Source: JAOUEA01 sp963734685 (lineage in GTDB: Bacteria > Actinomycetota > UBA4738 > HRBIN12). From it: a stretch of DNA of 64,000 nt. The translations under genes and the position numbers were made by a program. The stretch spans positions 1,280,532-1,344,531 of the forward strand of contig CAVTIC010000007.1 in assembly GCA_963734685.1 (NCBI GenBank), read 5' to 3'. Below the pieces are notes generated by a model. That model did no database searches. It had not been told where the DNA came from and was given only the letters and a program-made list of their open reading frames with translations. Shown here one piece after another: positions 35,247-45,100 of this stretch (position 1 is the stretch's first letter; the number at the start of each line of letters is the position of its first letter).

Positions 35247-36264
35247 GCGCGAACTCCCTCGACCCCAGCGGCTCGCTCCCGCCCGCCGGGACCAGATCGT
35301 TCGGCCCGTGCAACCAGCATCGCACCCGATGCGTCAGACCCTTGTTCACCACGATCGGGTCCTTCGAGGGACAGACGCGCATCGCGTCAGGACACCGAGG
35401 GTGGAAGTGGCATCCCGACGGTGGGTCGATCAGGTCCGGCGGCGCCCCGGGGATGTACTGGAGGCCTGTGGTGCGCAGCGAGATGATCGAACGAAGCAGC
35501 TCCCGAGTGTAGGGGTGCGCGGGGGTCTCGAAGACCCCACGAGCGCGGCCTTCTTCGACGATCTCGCCCGCGTACATCACCGCGACGCGATCGCACGCCT
35601 CCGCGACGATGCCGAGGTTGTGCGTGATCAGCAGGAGCGCAGTGTCGAAGTTACGCTTCAGGTCCTGGAGGATGCCGATGATCTGCGCCTCGACGATCAC
35701 GTCGAGCGCCGTCGTCGGCTCGTCACAGACGACGAGCTTCGGACGGAGGACCAGAGCCAACGCGATCATGATCCTCTGGCGCATCCCTCCCGAGAACTCG
35801 TGCGGGTACTGGCGGAAGCGGGTCGGCGGGATACCCATCCCCCCGAGCGTCTCCAGGGAGCGTCTCTTCATGTCGTCGCGGGAGAGCCCGGGCTCGTGCG
35901 TCTCCAAGAGCTCGAGGAAATGGTCATCGATGCGCATGAGCGGGTCGAGCCGGGTCATCGGCTCCTGGAAGATCATCCCGATCTCGGAGCCACGGAGGGC
36001 CCGGAGCTCGGCGGCAGGCAGCCCGACGAGGTTCCGGCCGTCGAACAGCACCGTCCCGTCGGTGGCCGCTCCCTCGGGCAGGAGGCCCATGATCCCGCGG
36101 CCCAGCGTCGACTTGCCGCACCCCGACTCGCCGACGAGACCGAGCGTCTCTCCCGCGGCGAGGTCGAACGACACCTCGTCGACGGCACGGACCGAACCTC
36201 GGGAGGTTCCGTACCACACGCGGAGGTCTCGGACGGATAGGACGGGCTCAGTGATCACCGACAC
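35230..36264 (-). CDS. Dpp/Opp-type ABC transporter ATP-binding protein (first ATPase)
   Basis: A 344-residue ATPase with Walker A GESGCGKSTLGRG, signature SGGMRQR, Walker B LVVCDEPTTALD and the peptide-family C-terminal motif HFHPRCPDAMRVC that often binds an Fe-S cluster in this family. It overlaps both neighbours by 17 bp. It pairs with the second ATPase to power the permeases encoded just upstream. Confidence 0.94.
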   Translation of the reverse strand: MSVITEPVLSVRDLRVWYGTSRGSVRAVDEVSFDLAAGETLGLVGESGCGKSTLGRGIMGLLPEGAATDGTVLFDGRNLVGLPAAELRALRGSEIGMIFQEPMTRLDPLMRIDDHFLELLETHEPGLSRDDMKRRSLETLGGMGIPPTRFRQYPHEFSGGMRQRIMIALALVLRPKLVVCDEPTTALDVIVEAQIIGILQDLKRNFDTALLLITHNLGIVAEACDRVAVMYAGEIVEEGRARGVFETPAHPYTRELLRSIISLRTTGLQYIPGAPPDLIDPPSGCHFHPRCPDAMRVCPSKDPIVVNKGLTHRVRCWLHGPNDLVPAGGSEPLGSREFARADEA

Positions 36265-37270
36265 GCTCCTCGTGCCGGAGTGGGGGGAAGCGCACGGGCA
36301 GGATGCGACGCCTCCGGAGGATCGGGTTGATCACATCGTTCAGTCCCTCGCCCAACAGGGTGAGTCCGGTCACGAGCAGGACGATCGCGAGGCCGGGGAA
36401 CAGGCCCGTCCACCAGATCCCCGCCCCTGCGTCGCTGATCGCTCGCTGGATGTCGTAGCCCCACTCGGCAGCCTCGGTCGGCTGGATCCCGTAGCCGAGG
36501 AAGCCCAGCGCTGCCAACGTCAGGATCGCGTCCGCGGCATTCAATGTGGCGATCACGGGAACGTTCTGCACCACGTTCTGGAACACGTACCGGCGGATCA
36601 CCGTCCGGGGCCGCGCTCCCATCGCTCGTGCCGCCTCGACGTACGGCTCCTCGCGAACGCTGATCACGTGATTCCGAACCACTCGGAAGTACTGAGGGAT
36701 GTAGACGATCGAGATCGCGAGTGCCGCGGTCGTCACGCCTCGGCCGAAGGTGTCCGAGAGCAGGAACGCGACCACGATCGCGAACAACAGGGAGGGGAAC
36801 GCGATCAGCGCATCCATGAACACGATGAGGACGCGGTCGAGCTTCCCACTGAAGTAGCCGGACATCAGCCCGAGCGGGAGCCCGATCGCCATGGAGACGA
36901 AGATCGAGAGGACGACGACCTCGATCGCTGTTCGGGCCCCGTACACGACCCGCGACATCACATCGGTGGACATCACGTTCGTGCCGAAGGGGTGGGCCGA
37001 CGAGGGAGCTTCCTGCTTCTCGAAGCGGACACCGTCGTCCGCGCGGTACTGATCGAATCCATAGGGCGCGATGGCGGGCGAGAAGAGTGCGAGCACGAGG
37101 AAGAACGCCGTGATCGCGACCCCCGCCCACACGACGAAACGAGGCATGCCGCGCGCATCGGCGAACGGCCCGAACATGCGGCGCAGCGTGCGGAACCGCC
37201 CGCTCCGCACGGGCGGCGGGATCGACGGGCCGGCGCCGATCGTCGGCTGCTCGACCGAGGGCATCGCCAT
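36248..37270 (-). CDS. Dpp/Opp-type ABC transporter permease (C subunit)
   Basis: A 340-residue inner-membrane permease. The N-terminal extension with the first helix (WAGVAITAFFLVLALFSPAIA) and the cytoplasmic EAA loop (EAARAMGARPRTVIRRYVF) are typical of DppC. ATG 37270 shares one base with the stop of the B-subunit gene (TGATG), which shows translational coupling. Confidence 0.95.
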   Translation of the reverse strand: MAMPSVEQPTIGAGPSIPPPVRSGRFRTLRRMFGPFADARGMPRFVVWAGVAITAFFLVLALFSPAIAPYGFDQYRADDGVRFEKQEAPSSAHPFGTNVMSTDVMSRVVYGARTAIEVVVLSIFVSMAIGLPLGLMSGYFSGKLDRVLIVFMDALIAFPSLLFAIVVAFLLSDTFGRGVTTAALAISIVYIPQYFRVVRNHVISVREEPYVEAARAMGARPRTVIRRYVFQNVVQNVPVIATLNAADAILTLAALGFLGYGIQPTEAAEWGYDIQRAISDAGAGIWWTGLFPGLAIVLLVTGLTLLGEGLNDVINPILRRRRILPVRFPPLRHEERVGDH

Positions 37271-38298
37271 CAGTACCGCACCCTCGGGTCGATCCAGGCG
37301 TTCACGAAATCGATCAGGACGCTCACCACGATCACGACGATGCCCGTGAACGTGATGATCCCCTGCACGGCGACGTAGTCGCGATTGTCGAGGTAGCGAA
37401 CCAGCTCCGAACCGATCCCGGGCCAGTTGAACGTCTGCTCGGTGAGGACGGCTCCGGACAAGAGCAGCGCGAACTGAAGGCCGATCACCGTGACCACCGG
37501 CACGAGCGCGTTCTTGAAGGCGTGGTGGTAGACGACCGAGCGCTCACCGAGTCCTCGCGCGCGGGCGGCTTCGACGTAGTCTCCCTTGAGGGTCTGGATC
37601 AGGTTCACGCGAACGAGGCGGATGAAGACGCCTCCGATCACGAGGCCGAGGACCGTCGCGGGCAGCACCAGGTGTTGGAGCACGTCCGTGAGCGCACTCC
37701 AGTTGCGCGTGATGATCGCGTCGACGATGAACAGGTTCGTCTTCGTCTCGAGCTCGTAGGTGACGACGGGGCTCGCGCGGCCCGACGTCGGGAACCAGCC
37801 CAGCCACTTGCCGAAGACCAATTGTGCGAGGAACCCGAGGAAGAACACCGGCGCCGCGTAGATCACGATCCCGAACATGCGGCCCCCGAAGTCGACCGGC
37901 GTGTCTCGATAGCGGCCGGCGACGAGCCCGATCGAAACGCCGACGACGACGGCGATCATCATCGCCGCGAGTGTCAGCTCGAGCGTGGCGGCGCCGTTCT
38001 GCACGATCACCTCGGTGACAGGCCTGTGGTCCACGATCGTCTCGCCGAAGTCCAGGGTCGCGACGTCACCGAGGTACTCGGCGTACTGGACCACGAGAGG
38101 ACGGTCATAGCCGGCCTCCGCTCGTCGACGATCCAGCTCCTCTTGGGTGAGCCTGCCGCCGAGCGCAGCGCTGATGGGGTCCCCCGGCGCCACACGCATG
38201 AGGAGGAACACGAGCGTGAGCAGGATCAGGAGCATGGGGATCGCGAGCGCGATCCTCGTCAGCAGGTATGCGCGGAGCGAGGTCGACTGCTTCGCCAT
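37270..38298 (-). CDS. Dpp/Opp-type ABC transporter permease (B subunit)
   Basis: A 342-residue inner-membrane permease opening with RAYLLTRIALAIPMLLILL. It has the DppB-type ATP-coupling loop (EAARARGLGERSVVYHHAF) and the final helix GIVVIVVSVLIDFVNAW. It starts 84 bp after the binding-protein gene; that gap holds a 13-bp perfect stem-loop likely to set the ratio of binding protein to permease. Confidence 0.95.
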   Translation of the reverse strand: MAKQSTSLRAYLLTRIALAIPMLLILLTLVFLLMRVAPGDPISAALGGRLTQEELDRRRAEAGYDRPLVVQYAEYLGDVATLDFGETIVDHRPVTEVIVQNGAATLELTLAAMMIAVVVGVSIGLVAGRYRDTPVDFGGRMFGIVIYAAPVFFLGFLAQLVFGKWLGWFPTSGRASPVVTYELETKTNLFIVDAIITRNWSALTDVLQHLVLPATVLGLVIGGVFIRLVRVNLIQTLKGDYVEAARARGLGERSVVYHHAFKNALVPVVTVIGLQFALLLSGAVLTEQTFNWPGIGSELVRYLDNRDYVAVQGIITFTGIVVIVVSVLIDFVNAWIDPRVRY

Positions 38299-38326
38299 CG
38301 CGGGCTCACTCTACGTCGGACACGAT

Positions 38327-38357
38327 CGGAGGGCGCGGCCTCGAGCCGCGCCCTCCG
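38327..38357 (-). promoter_or_regulatory. Intercistronic stem-loop between binding-protein and permease genes
   Basis: CGGAGGGCGCGGC, loop CTCGA, then GCCGCGCCCTCCG: a perfect 13-bp stem in the 84-bp gap. No T-run follows on the transcribed (minus) strand, so it is more likely an mRNA-stabilising or attenuating hairpin than a full terminator, as known between binding-protein and permease genes of other ABC operons. Confidence 0.7.
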
Positions 38358-38382
38358 GATCCACCGGGTCGCCTGAGACGAC

Positions 38383-39990
38383 TCAGGACGACTTGGTGAT
38401 CAGCCAGTAGCGGAAGATGAACGTGGGGTCGAGGGTCGCCTGCACCCCTTCCACGCCGTCACGGACGACGGCCAGCTGCGAACCCTGCCAGATAGGGATG
38501 ATGGGCACCTCCTCGGCCCCGATCTCCTGGATCCGCACGAAGGCCGCCTCTCGCTCCGCCTGATCCGTCGTCGCCCGTTCGGTGGCGATCAGATCGTCGA
38601 CCTCCTTGTTCTTGAAGTGGTCGTTGAGGAACGAAGCGGAGGAGTAGAAGCTCGCGACGTAGTTGTCGGCGTCGACGTAGTCCGGGAACCAACCGAGCTG
38701 ATACGAAGGGTACTGGTCGGTGAAGGCCGCCTCGGTGTACCTGTCCCACTCGGTCGACTTCAAGGTCACGGTGAACAGGCCACTCCCCTCGAGCGAGCGC
38801 TGGATCTCCGCGTATTCGTCGGCCGACGAGTCGCCGTAGTGGGTCGGCGTGTACCAGATCTCGATCGGCACCGGCGTGTCGATGCCGGCATCTTGGAGCA
38901 ACTGTGTCGCGCCGTCCACGTCAGGGGTCTCGCCGTACATGTCCTTGAAAGCGTCGATGTGGCCGCCGAACCCGGTCGGGACCATCGACCAGAGTGGTTC
39001 GACCGTTCCTTCGTAGACGGTGTCCACGATCGCCTGACGGTCGACGACCATCGCTGCGGCCTTGCGGACCGCGAGCTCGTTCCCCGGCTCGTGGCTCTGG
39101 TTGAACACCAGGTAGCGGATCTCTCCGCCCGGTCCGGTGAGGACGCTGAGCCCTTCTTGCCCCTTCAGCGATGTGACGTCGGTGGGCGTCAGCGTCCGCC
39201 ACGCGATGTCGACATCGCCCTGCTCGATCGCGAGCTTCAGGGCTGATGACTGATCGAAGTACTGCACGATGACGCGGTCGTTCAAGGGGGCGTCACCCCA
39301 ATAGTCGGTGTTCGCCTCGAGCACCACCTGCTCGCCGGCGCGATACTGCGCGAGCGTGTAGCGGCCCGAGCCGATGATCTCGTCGTCGGGCTGGAGCTCG
39401 TCCTCCGGGTAGACATCCGACGGCACGATGAACGCGGCGCTCGTGGCCAGGATGAAGGGCCACACCGCGTCGGGCGCGCCCAGGTTGAAGACCACCGTCT
39501 GCGGGTCGGGCGTCTCGATGACGCCGTCCTTCCACTTGCCGCAGGTGGCGAGTGACGCCAGGAGGCTGCACGCGCCCGCGGGGTCGTCGATCTCGATGTT
39601 GCGTCGGAACGAGAACTCCACGTCCTCGGAGGTCAATTCGGATCCGTCCGAGAACGTCAGCCCCGACTGGAGCGTGCACGTGTAGACCATCGAGTCGTCC
39701 GTCTCGCAACCCTCCGCCAGCGACGGTTGCGGTGTGGTCTGGCCCTCAGGCACCTCGAGCAGCGTGTTGTAGACCTGCTGGCTGATCTGGTTCGAGCCGA
39801 AGTCGTATTGCCCAGCGGGGTCGAGCGACACGATCGTGTCGGTCGTCCCGTGGATGATCGTCCCTCCGGTGCTCGTACCCGGCGACGTTTCCTCGGCGGG
39901 AGTCTCCGCGGTGTTGTCGCATGAGGCGGCGACGAGTATGAGCGCGGTCCCGAGCACGAGCATCCGTGGAGCCAACAGCCTCCTGATCAC
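38383..39990 (-). CDS. Dpp/Opp-type extracellular peptide-binding lipoprotein
   Basis: A 535-residue family 5 solute-binding protein. The lipoprotein signal (MLVLGTALILVAASC) precedes a Thr/Glu-rich linker and the family body (IIHGTTDTIVSLDPAGQYD). GTG 39990 is chosen because GGGGGAGGG lies just upstream and the signal follows. It heads the operon A, B, C, D, F. Ligands of the family include peptides, nickel, opines and polyamine-like compounds; the downstream saccharopine-dehydrogenase-family gene hints at an amino-compound. Confidence 0.94.
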   Translation of the reverse strand: MIRRLLAPRMLVLGTALILVAASCDNTAETPAEETSPGTSTGGTIIHGTTDTIVSLDPAGQYDFGSNQISQQVYNTLLEVPEGQTTPQPSLAEGCETDDSMVYTCTLQSGLTFSDGSELTSEDVEFSFRRNIEIDDPAGACSLLASLATCGKWKDGVIETPDPQTVVFNLGAPDAVWPFILATSAAFIVPSDVYPEDELQPDDEIIGSGRYTLAQYRAGEQVVLEANTDYWGDAPLNDRVIVQYFDQSSALKLAIEQGDVDIAWRTLTPTDVTSLKGQEGLSVLTGPGGEIRYLVFNQSHEPGNELAVRKAAAMVVDRQAIVDTVYEGTVEPLWSMVPTGFGGHIDAFKDMYGETPDVDGATQLLQDAGIDTPVPIEIWYTPTHYGDSSADEYAEIQRSLEGSGLFTVTLKSTEWDRYTEAAFTDQYPSYQLGWFPDYVDADNYVASFYSSASFLNDHFKNKEVDDLIATERATTDQAEREAAFVRIQEIGAEEVPIIPIWQGSQLAVVRDGVEGVQATLDPTFIFRYWLITKSS

Positions 39991-40048
39991 GAGCCCTCCC
40001 CCTTCTTCTGCCTCCCGGCTCCGCAACCTGTCGTGGTCCTGGCCGGAT

Positions 40049-40064
40049 AACCTTTTGCAAGGTT
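40049..40064. promoter_or_regulatory. Palindromic operator candidate upstream of the peptide ABC operon
   Basis: AACCTT-TTGC-AAGGTT is a perfect 6+6 palindrome 59 bp upstream of the GTG of the binding-protein gene, inside an AT-richer patch of an otherwise GC-rich spacer. A TTGACG on the minus strand lies about 20 bp further upstream. It could be a repressor site; no regulator gene adjoins. Confidence 0.4.
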
Positions 40065-40201
40065 GTACGGAAATGGGCGGTCGTCAAGTTGAGGTCCGGT
40101 CATCTGAGTCTCGCGATCGCAGGATGCCGCGGTACGCGGGTTCGGCGATCGATCCGCAGGGCCCGCTCGCGGCGGGACCCTCGCCCCCTCCGCATCGCCC
40201 G

Positions 40202-40236
40202 CCCCTCGACCACGATGACCGTGGAACTTCGAGGGG
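40202..40236 (+). promoter_or_regulatory. 5' leader hairpin that can mask a ribosome-binding site
   Basis: CCCCTCGA-CCACG, loop ATGAC, CGTGG-AACT-TCGAGGGG: two stacked perfect stems ending 13 bp before ATG 40250. The 3' arm contains part of the GGAGG (40235-40239) that would serve the small gene, so folding could block its translation. Confidence 0.45.
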
Positions 40237-40249
40237 AGGCATCGCAAGG

Positions 40250-40453
40250 ATGCGCCACCACATCGTCTACTGGAAGATGGCGAAACGGGAAGCCGACGTC
40301 GGTGACGGCGAGCTCGCCGAGCTCCGCGAGCTGGAGCGCCGCGGGGAGGTCTACGTCGAGTTCCTCGACGGCATACGCCAGCCGCTCAGGTGGGATCACG
40401 GCGGCCACCGCTGGGTCGCCACCCAGCCCGAGCGTGAGCTCGTCGCCGCATAG
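40250..40453 (+). CDS. Small conserved-looking protein of unknown function
   Basis: A 67-residue acidic/basic protein (MRHHIVYWKMAKREADVGDG at the start). It has no signal peptide, membrane helix or known motif; the W/H-rich tail includes RWDHGGHRWVA. GGAGG at 40235-40239 is correctly spaced but lies partly in a stable hairpin. It is divergent from the peptide ABC operon. Coding is supported by codon bias and the ribosome site; function is unknown. Confidence 0.55.
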   Translation: MRHHIVYWKMAKREADVGDGELAELRELERRGEVYVEFLDGIRQPLRWDHGGHRWVATQPERELVAA

Positions 40454-40524
40454 CGACGATCGGTCGCGGGCTAGGATGTGCGGACCGGTTCGTGCCGACA
40501 CATCACGCACAGGAGTCCTTCCCC

Positions 40525-41298
40525 GTGGCCCCACTCGAGCGCCTCGCGTCCGCCAGGAACCTCGTCGGCGCGGCGCTGGCCGCGGGCCTCGTCGTCGTGC
40601 TGGTCGTCGCGATGGCGGCGGGTGGGTCACAGGAGCCGAGCGCCGGCGCGAGGTCGACGTCGGCGGCCGACGCCGAGTTCGCCGAGCCGACGCCGACCCC
40701 AGCGCCGCTCGATCCGTCGTGGCCGCCTCATCTCACGCTGCTCAGCGATTCCGTGGGTCTCGGGTCCATCGACGCACTCCGCGAGACGCTCCCGCGCTGG
40801 CGCGTCAGGGTGATCGGCCAACCCGCGCTCATGCTCGATGACGCCGCCGTGCAGCTGCAGCGAGGTGAACGGCTCGACGAGGTGGTCGTCATCGCGCTCG
40901 GCTACAACTCCTTGTGGAAGCGCGACCGCATCGACTACCACTACTTCGCGTCGAAGTTCGATCGCGAGGCCGAGCGGCTGTTGCGCGTGATCCGTGCGAA
41001 GGGCGGACGGAAGATCGTTTGGGTCACCTTGCGGGAGGCGTCGAGACCCAACGTTCCTCCCGACGGCCGAAAGCAGCACGCGACGTACGCGTGGTACTTC
41101 CCCTACGTCAACGAACGCCTCGACCGGCTCGACCGCCGTTTCGGCGACGTCGTGCTCGCGGACTGGGCGAAGATCTCGAACCGCCCCGACATCACCTACG
41201 ACGCGTTCCACCTCGACCCCGACGGGGCGCTCCTGTACTCGAGGCTGATCCGTCGCGCGGTGCTGCGGGTACCGTTCGAACCGGCCGGCAACGGCTGA
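40525..41298 (+). CDS. Membrane-anchored SGNH-hydrolase-like protein
   Basis: A 257-residue protein with an N-terminal membrane helix (LVGAALAAGLVVVLVVAMAA), a Pro/Thr-rich linker and an SGNH domain. The block I serine is in LLSDSVGLGS and the catalytic Asp/His pair in DAFHLDPDG; it resembles the C-terminal SGNH domain of OafA-type acyltransferases. It may add or remove acyl groups on surface polymers. GTG 40525 is preferred over GTG 40492 because CAGGAG is placed 10 bp before it. Confidence 0.72.
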   Translation: MAPLERLASARNLVGAALAAGLVVVLVVAMAAGGSQEPSAGARSTSAADAEFAEPTPTPAPLDPSWPPHLTLLSDSVGLGSIDALRETLPRWRVRVIGQPALMLDDAAVQLQRGERLDEVVVIALGYNSLWKRDRIDYHYFASKFDREAERLLRVIRAKGGRKIVWVTLREASRPNVPPDGRKQHATYAWYFPYVNERLDRLDRRFGDVVLADWAKISNRPDITYDAFHLDPDGALLYSRLIRRAVLRVPFEPAGNG

Positions 41299-41502
41299 GC
41301 CCCCCTCGCTCGGCGGTACGATGGAGGTGGACGCGAGGGGACGATTCCCGTGCAGAGGTCCGCGGTCGGTGCAGCATCGTACGGAAGGACCGACCACCCG
41401 GCGTTCCGACACGACAGACGAGTTCCCGAGCGATCCCGTGCTCCCCCGGAGGCCCGTTCCCTGAGGTGATCGAGGGGAATGGTTGATGGGAAGGAGAGAA
41501 CG

Positions 41503-42036
41503 ATGAAGCGGCTCATATCGCTTCTAGCGTTCGTGTCGGTGGTGGCCGTATCGGTGATCGCAACGATACCCTCGGCGGCCGGTGTGCCCACGCCCCCGCT
41601 CACGGTCGTGAGTGACGGCGTCGGGGAGACATGGAAGGACGTGTCTCTCGTGCCCGAGACGACTGGGACCGCGTATAAGGTCACAGACTTCGTCTGGCCG
41701 GCGACGACGCCCCCGGTGCCCACGGATGCGTACTGGATCTGGAAGACCCCGCTCGCACAGGGTGCAGCCCCTGCGGCGGTCGTGATCTTCAAGGAGAGGT
41801 TCATCGCGCCGAAGGCCGGCACGGGGACCATCCAGATCACGGCGGACAACAAGTACCGCCTGCGGCTCAACGGGGTCGAGATCGGCCGTAACGCCGAGTG
41901 GACCTCGCTCGAGAGCTATCCGGTGACCGTCCTGGCGGGCGAGAACCTGCTCAAGGTTCGGGTGAAGAACTTCCCGGACGGGACGCCCAACCCGGCAGGC
42001 CTGCTGTACCGGTTGTACGTCAGCTACCCCGCATGA
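41503..42036 (+). CDS. Secreted protein with galactose-binding-like beta-sandwich
   Basis: A 177-residue protein with a Sec signal (KRLISLLAFVSVVAVSVIA, cleavage near AAG-VPT). The mature part has the PA14/galactose-binding pattern IQITADNKYRLRLNGVEIG and NLLKVRVKNFPDG, seen in carbohydrate-binding modules. ATG 41503 has AAGGAGAG upstream. A strong hairpin terminator follows at 42093. It may bind cell-surface glycans; enzymatic residues are not seen. Confidence 0.72.
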   Translation: MKRLISLLAFVSVVAVSVIATIPSAAGVPTPPLTVVSDGVGETWKDVSLVPETTGTAYKVTDFVWPATTPPVPTDAYWIWKTPLAQGAAPAAVVIFKERFIAPKAGTGTIQITADNKYRLRLNGVEIGRNAEWTSLESYPVTVLAGENLLKVRVKNFPDGTPNPAGLLYRLYVSYPA

Positions 42037-42092
42037 CGTCACCGAGCTGAAGGATCGACTCGGAGGCACCGAGCTCCGGGTTCGACGAACAG

Positions 42093-42125
42093 GAGGGAGC
42101 GCGGAGAAGGGCGCTCCCTCTTCCG
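42093..42125. terminator. Hairpin terminator between convergent genes
   Basis: Perfect 10-bp stem GAGGGAGCGC/GCGCTCCCTC with an 8-base loop, followed on the plus strand by TTCCGTTCCC. It lies between the secreted-protein gene (ends 42036) and the large receptor gene (ends 42192), so it can act on both. Confidence 0.8.
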
Positions 42126-42191
42126 TTCCCTGACGACGCCGCGGACAGGGGTCAACGCAAAGGTCGGCCGCCATCCCTCGGCGGCCCGGCA

Positions 42192-45100
42192 TCAGGGGGG
42201 TATGAGCTCGGGCGGCCAGTCTGCCGCTTCGAGCTCCTTGTCGGGCGGGACGCTGGGTACGTCGATCTCGCCCGAGATGATCTGCGCGCGCAGCTCATCG
42301 ATCGTCGGACGGAGGTCGTCGATGTAGCCGCCGGTGTACGAGATGTCGACCCCGCCGTCGGCGAGTCCGAACACCCTGATGCCGGGATAGAACCGTCCCT
42401 GGGAGAACTCCTCGACAGCGAGATGGGTCATCCGATCGAACCGCTTCACCATCGAGGTGAGGATGTGCGGCTGCCACGAAGCGGGGTCGAGGTCGGGGTT
42501 CAGGCCCATGACGGCCCGGTACTGATCGGTGTCGACCCCGATCGCCCACAGGTGCCGACCCTGTGCCTCGGACTCCGCGACGGCGGCTTGGAACACGCCG
42601 ATCCCCGCGGACCCGGCAGCCTGGTAGACGACGTCCGCGTCATCGCGATACATCTTCGCGGCCGCGCGCTCGGCGAGTTCCGGGCTGGTGAACCCGCTGA
42701 AGTCCGGATATCGGGTGAGGTATGTCGACTTCACCTCGATCGTCGGGTCGATGTGGTGGGCGCCTGCCTCGAATCCGGCCCGGAACGCCCAGATGAGCGG
42801 GAAGTCCATGCCGCCGACGAACCCGATCGTGCCCGTCTCGCTCGTCAACGCCGCCGCGGCCCCGGCGAGGAAGGACCCCTCCTCGGACGCGAACAAGATC
42901 TGGGCGACGTTGGCCGGCAACTCACCCAGGCAGTCCAGCGCGACGTACCGGGTGCCGGGATGACCCGCGGCGACGGGTTCCAGGCTCGACAAGCAGTCGC
43001 TTGGGCCCGTTATGACCAGATCGACGCCGTCCCCGGAAAGCCGGCGGATCTGAGGTGTGAACTGGTCGTCGGGCGTCGCGACCTTCACCGTGCGGACGCC
43101 GAACTCCGTCGTCCCCCGATCGAACCCCGCCGCGATCATGTCGTTCAACCCCCCGTCGCCTTCGCCACGGAACACCAAGGCCACATCCGGGGGACGTCCC
43201 GCCATCCACGCCACGGTGCCGAGCGTCGCCGCAGCCAGGATCATCGCCAGGGCGACGACGAGCGCGACCAACCGCGTACGCGCCCGGCGTTCGAGGGCCC
43301 GCCGCTGCTCCTGTTGCGCGATGCCTTCGGCGTCCTCATCATGTTTCCGCGCCCTCTCGGCGTCGAGGAAGTCCCGCTCTCGCCCCGTGAGCTGCATGGT
43401 CGTGCCAGCGGCCCAGTCCTCATGTTCGGCGAGTCGACTCCCCGTGAGGAGGTAGTCGGGGTCACGCCCGGCCGCCTCCCACTCCTCCGCGGCGTGCGCG
43501 AAGGCTTCATGTCGTTCGAGGTCCGACCGGTGCTGCTCGATCCACCCTGCCAGCCGCCCCCATTTCGTGAACAAGGCCTCGTGTGCCACCTCCACCGTCG
43601 ACTCGTGAGTCTTCGAGTCCCTGTCGAACGAGAGCAGTCGGGACGCCACGAAGCGTTCGAGCACGATCCCCATCGCGTCCTGGTCCACGTCGATCGCCGC
43701 GATCTCCGACCGGAGCGCCCTCCGTCGCGCGTCGTGGGCGCCCTCCCCCAGGGTGAGCAGCCGGAGGAACAGCTGCCGAGCCGCTTCCTTCCCGACGTCG
43801 TCGAGCGCGGCATAGATCTCCTCGGCTCGTCCCGTGATCGCACCCGAGACGCCGCCGATCGTGCGATAGGCCTCGAGCGTCATGACGTTCCCCTCGCGGC
43901 GCTCGAACAGCTCGGTGAGGGCGTACTGCAGGAGCGGCAGCGCCCCCGGCTCGCTCGAGACCTCGGCCAGCACGTCGAGCAAGAGCCCGGCCTCGAGCTC
44001 CGCACCCACGTGATGGGCCGGCCCCGTGATCGCCCGCTCCAGCTCTTCGGGGGTCAGCGGCACGACGGTCTCCGTGGACGAGCGCATCAAGCCGGCGAAG
44101 CCGGGATACAGCAGCGGGCGATCGTAGAAGTCGGCTCGGAGCGCGGCCACGACCCTGATGCGGGCGTGCGGATCGGTCACCGCGGTCACGATGCTGCCCA
44201 GGAAATGCGCCCGCACCGCCTCGTCATCGACGAGGGTGAAGACCTCCTCGAGCTGGTCGACGATCAGCAGCATCTCCCCGTCCGCCTCGGGGAGGATGCG
44301 CTTGATCGCCCTGAGGAGGCCGAGCTCGTCGCTTTCGAGCAGCTCGAGCAGGCCTGCCGGCGGGTCCGGGGCGGCCCGCAACAAGCCTGCCTCGAGCTCG
44401 ATCATCGGGTGTGCGCCGGGCACCATCTCGACGACCGCCCACCGCTCCGAGCCGGGCACCGCGCCCCGACGCAACGCCGGGACGAGCCCGGCGCCCACGA
44501 CCGACGACTTGCCGCTGCCGCTGGGTCCGACCACCGCGAGGAAGCGGGCCGCGGCGAGCCGCTCCACCAGCTCCGCCGTCAACGCCTCGCGGCCGAAGAA
44601 GCTGGGAGCGTCGCCTTCCTCGAAGGGACGCAGGCCCTTGTACGGGTTCGGCAGTTCGAACCCGGGCACGGCCGCGACCGATCGGGCGGCATCGGGGCCG
44701 AGCGCTCGGCGGAACGCAAGATCCTGTGCGGGATCCCACCCCTCCGGTACCAACGCGATGACGCGCACGGGGTCGGCGAGGCCCTTGAGCGACACGTCCC
44801 CGCGGTCGATCTGAACGATGCCGTCCACGCGTCCGGCGAGGTGCACGACCTCCTGGCTTGCGAGGACCTCGCCCGGACCTGCGCCTGCGCAGAGGCGGGC
44901 CGCGCGGTTCAGGGCGCCTCCGCGGAAGCCTCCTTCGACCGCGACCGCCTCGCCCGCGTCGAGCCCGACGCCCACCGCCAGCGGCAAGGAAGGATCGACC
45001 ACGGTCTCCTCGACGAGACGGGCTTGCAGCCGCGTGCCCGCGCCGATCGCCTGCCTCGCTGAGGAGAAGACGGCGAGCGCCTCGTCGCCACGGAGCTCGA

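Noticed and set aside
41316..41382. Inverted repeat GTACGATG ... CATCGTAC
   Set aside because: Arms are 8 bp and separated by 51 bases, with no link to a promoter or regulator; chance is plausible in this spacer.
42423..45062. 879-codon open frame opposite the giant receptor gene
   Set aside because: No motif or signal; the minus-strand frame carries kinase, cyclase, STAND and BMP motifs in order.
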